Origin: Chakrabartia godavariana
GTDB lineage: Bacteria > Pseudomonadota > Alphaproteobacteria > Sphingomonadales > Sphingomonadaceae
DNA length: 64,000 nucleotides
Direction: 5' to 3'
NCBI GenBank assembly: GCA_005518185.1
Contig: RKSN01000001.1
Coordinates: 496,501-560,500 of the forward strand
This document shows, piece after piece, positions 62,364 to 64,000 of this stretch; the first letter of the stretch is position 1, and the number at the start of each line of letters is the position of its first letter. Under the pieces are notes generated by a model that worked only from the letters and a program-made list of their open reading frames with translations, was not told the DNA's origin and did no database searches. A program made the position numbers and the translations under genes.

Positions 62364-63650
62364 ATGACCGAGACCTATCATCCGTCTTTTCGTGAACTCG
62401 TACGCGTCTTTGCGCGGATCGGCTGCCTCAGCTTTGGCGGCCCGGCCGGACAGATCGCGCTGATGCACCGCGAACTGGTCGATGAGCGCCGCTGGGTAGC
62501 GGAGCAGGATTATCTCCATGCGCTGAACTTCTGCCATCTCTTGCCGGGGCCGGAGGCGCAGCAGCTGGCGACCTATATCGGGTGGAAGCTCCACGGCCTG
62601 CGCGGTGGGCTGGTGTCGGGCCTGTTGTTCGTCATCCCGGGCGCGCTCGTCATCCTTGGGCTTTCGGCGCTCTATATGGCGGCGGCCAATGTCGGCTGGT
62701 TTGCGGCGATCTTCACGGGCGTGAAGGCGGCTGTGCTCGCCATCATCATACAGGCGGTCCTGCGCATTGGCGGCCGGGCCCTGCAAACGCCGGTCAAGAA
62801 GGCACTGGCGGTTCTGTCGTTCGTCGCACTCTTCGTCTTCCAAGCGCCGTTCCCCGTCCTCATCGGCGTCGCGGGACTGATCGGGTTCGCGATTGCCGCC
62901 CGTCGTCCGGACTGGATGGCGATCAAGCCGGGTGAGGGCGCCCCCTTGCCGCCGCGTCCGTCCGTCTGGCCGACATGTGCGTCCATCCTCGCGTGGCTGA
63001 CCATCTGGGCCGCACCGCTGATCCTCGTCTTTTTGGCGCTCGGCGACCAGCATGTGCTCTGGAAGATCGGCATCTTCTTCTCGCAGCTGGCGGTGGTGAC
63101 CTTTGGTGGCGCCTATGCGGTACTGGCCTACATGGCGCAGCAGGCGGTGGACGGTTTTGGCTGGCTTTCAGCTGGGGAAATGGCCGACGGCCTTGGACTT
63201 GCCGAAGCCACGCCGGGGCCGCTCATCATGGTCACGCAGTTTGTGGGCTATATTGCCGCCTATCGCGATCCGGCCCCCTTCACGCCCATCGTTGCGGCGC
63301 TGCTCGGTGCCGGGCTGACCACTTGGGTGACATTTGCACCGTGCTTCCTCTGGATATTTGTGTTCGCGCCATGGATTGACCGGCTGCGCCATGCGCGCCG
63401 GCTGCAGGGTGCATTGGCGGCGATCACGGCGGCGGTCGTGGGGGTGATCGCCAATCTCGGCCTGTGGTTTGCGATCCATGTCCTCTTCCGACGCGTCCAT
63501 GGCAGCGGCTGGCCGGACTGGGCGTCGGTCGACGCAGGCGCGGCGAACATTTCCGTGCTTGCGGCGCTCCTGCTGTTCGGCCTCAAGCGCTCGATCATCG
63601 AGGTGCTGGCCGCCGCGGCGCTTGCCGGGCTGATCCTCAACAGTTTGTAA
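62364..63650 (+). CDS. chrA: Chromate transporter ChrA (two-domain)
   Basis: This 428-aa CHR-family protein has two homologous halves. Each has an FGG signature: RIGCLSFGGPAGQIALMHRELV with LLPGPEAQQLATYIG in the first, and VVTFGGAYAVLAYM with ATPGPLIMVTQFVGY in the second. About ten membrane segments are present. It exports chromate in resistant strains; a sulfate-related anion is possible. GGGAGG lies seven bases before the ATG. No regulator (chrB) is adjacent. Confidence 0.93.
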   Translation: MTETYHPSFRELVRVFARIGCLSFGGPAGQIALMHRELVDERRWVAEQDYLHALNFCHLLPGPEAQQLATYIGWKLHGLRGGLVSGLLFVIPGALVILGLSALYMAAANVGWFAAIFTGVKAAVLAIIIQAVLRIGGRALQTPVKKALAVLSFVALFVFQAPFPVLIGVAGLIGFAIAARRPDWMAIKPGEGAPLPPRPSVWPTCASILAWLTIWAAPLILVFLALGDQHVLWKIGIFFSQLAVVTFGGAYAVLAYMAQQAVDGFGWLSAGEMADGLGLAEATPGPLIMVTQFVGYIAAYRDPAPFTPIVAALLGAGLTTWVTFAPCFLWIFVFAPWIDRLRHARRLQGALAAITAAVVGVIANLGLWFAIHVLFRRVHGSGWPDWASVDAGAANISVLAALLLFGLKRSIIEVLAAAALAGLILNSL

Positions 63651-63765
63651 GGTGGGGGACAAGGGCGGTTGACTTGTCAGAGAGCGCTTCCTAAGGGGAG
63701 CGCGCCTTGGCGGGGTTGCCCGTGTTCATGGCGGTTTTCCCTTCCTTCTGAAAGGACGACTCGAC

Positions 63766-64000
63766 ATGGCTCCGGAAGATCCCGCGCAGGACGGTAAAAG
63801 CCCGTCAGACCCTCGGCTCGATTCGTTAGACATGCAGCTGAAGTTGGTCAGACAGGCGGAAAAGGTCCGTTCGGGAAACAAGGATCAGGGGCCTGCCAAA
63901 GGAATGCGGCAGGGCAACCGGGTCCTCACCGAATTGATCGCCGGCCCTGCGGGTGGTGCGTTGCTCGGCTGGTTCATGGACCGGCTGTTCGGCACAGCCC
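63766..64000 (+). CDS. AtpZ/AtpI family protein, N-terminal part (cut by window end)
   Basis: The frame starts at ATG 63766 with AAAGGA nine bases upstream and runs off the right edge. The first 50 residues are polar and charged. Then NRVLTELIAGPAGGALLGWFMDRLFGT matches the first membrane segment of AtpZ/AtpI proteins, which help assemble the F-type ATP synthase c-ring. The F0 genes would be expected just beyond the window. Confidence 0.85.
   Translation, partial: MAPEDPAQDGKSPSDPRLDSLDMQLKLVRQAEKVRSGNKDQGPAKGMRQGNRVLTELIAGPAGGALLGWFMDRLFGTA

Overview
The window is GC-rich, densely packed chromosomal DNA from an alphaproteobacterium, most likely a member of the Sphingomonadaceae. The evidence is the protein character (UrcA family protein, DUF2794, a 'vgr-related' HExxH protein, a coniferyl-type aldehyde dehydrogenase, a large TonB-dependent receptor), the heavy use of GTG and TTG starts, and several copies of the dispersed palindromic repeats common in sphingomonad genomes. 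I see no rRNA, tRNA, insertion sequence, prophage or CRISPR array. Both ends are cut: argB at the left and an atpZ/atpI-like gene at the right.

Layout. 0-13 kb: argB end, ung, an enoyl-CoA hydratase, a DUF1295 protein, a possible structured RNA (3.7-4.0 kb), a GGDEF-EAL protein, an aldehyde dehydrogenase, a DEAD-box helicase, a GST, a 2-hydroxyacid dehydrogenase and purS-purQ. 13-18 kb: a five-gene minus-strand run ubiE-ubiB-coaBC-dut-moeB. 18-22 kb: mutM, rpsT, dnaA and an Hpt protein. 21.8-25.1 kb: an iron-themed minus-strand block: a TbpB-like surface lipoprotein, its Slam-type outer-membrane translocator, then bfd and bfr behind a Fur-like palindrome. 25-36 kb: urcA, a LytS/LytT-type two-component pair, an LplT-like transporter, pgsA-moaD-moaE, a fasciclin protein, oxyR, cysE-DUF2794, a DUF2157 membrane protein under tandem operators, and an SDR.

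36-38.6 kb holds a four-gene translationally coupled operon: a Tat-signal small protein, a PqqD-like peptide chaperone, an HprK-related kinase and a nucleotidyltransferase. It is the best candidate for a poorly described system, probably peptide or protein modification. 39-44 kb: gph, then glmU and glmS separated by a VapBC-type toxin-antitoxin pair and followed by a HicAB pair, so both amino-sugar genes abut addiction modules. 44-50 kb: a GFA protein, an aldo/keto reductase, the HExxH protein, a PCuAC copper chaperone, dnaK-dnaJ with an RpoH-like promoter, and a tiny hydrophobic 27-aa ORF with its own RBS and terminator. 50-64 kb: purB, pfk, an EF-hand protein, radC, the ydbH-ynbE-ydbL envelope lipid-transport operon, a TSUP permease, yezD with a TonB-dependent receptor, a serine hydrolase, chrA and the start of the ATP synthase locus.

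Most genes are housekeeping. Accessory interest concentrates in the Slam/lipoprotein block, the HprK/PqqD/NTase operon, the two toxin-antitoxin pairs around glmS, and several short palindromic or structured intergenic elements.
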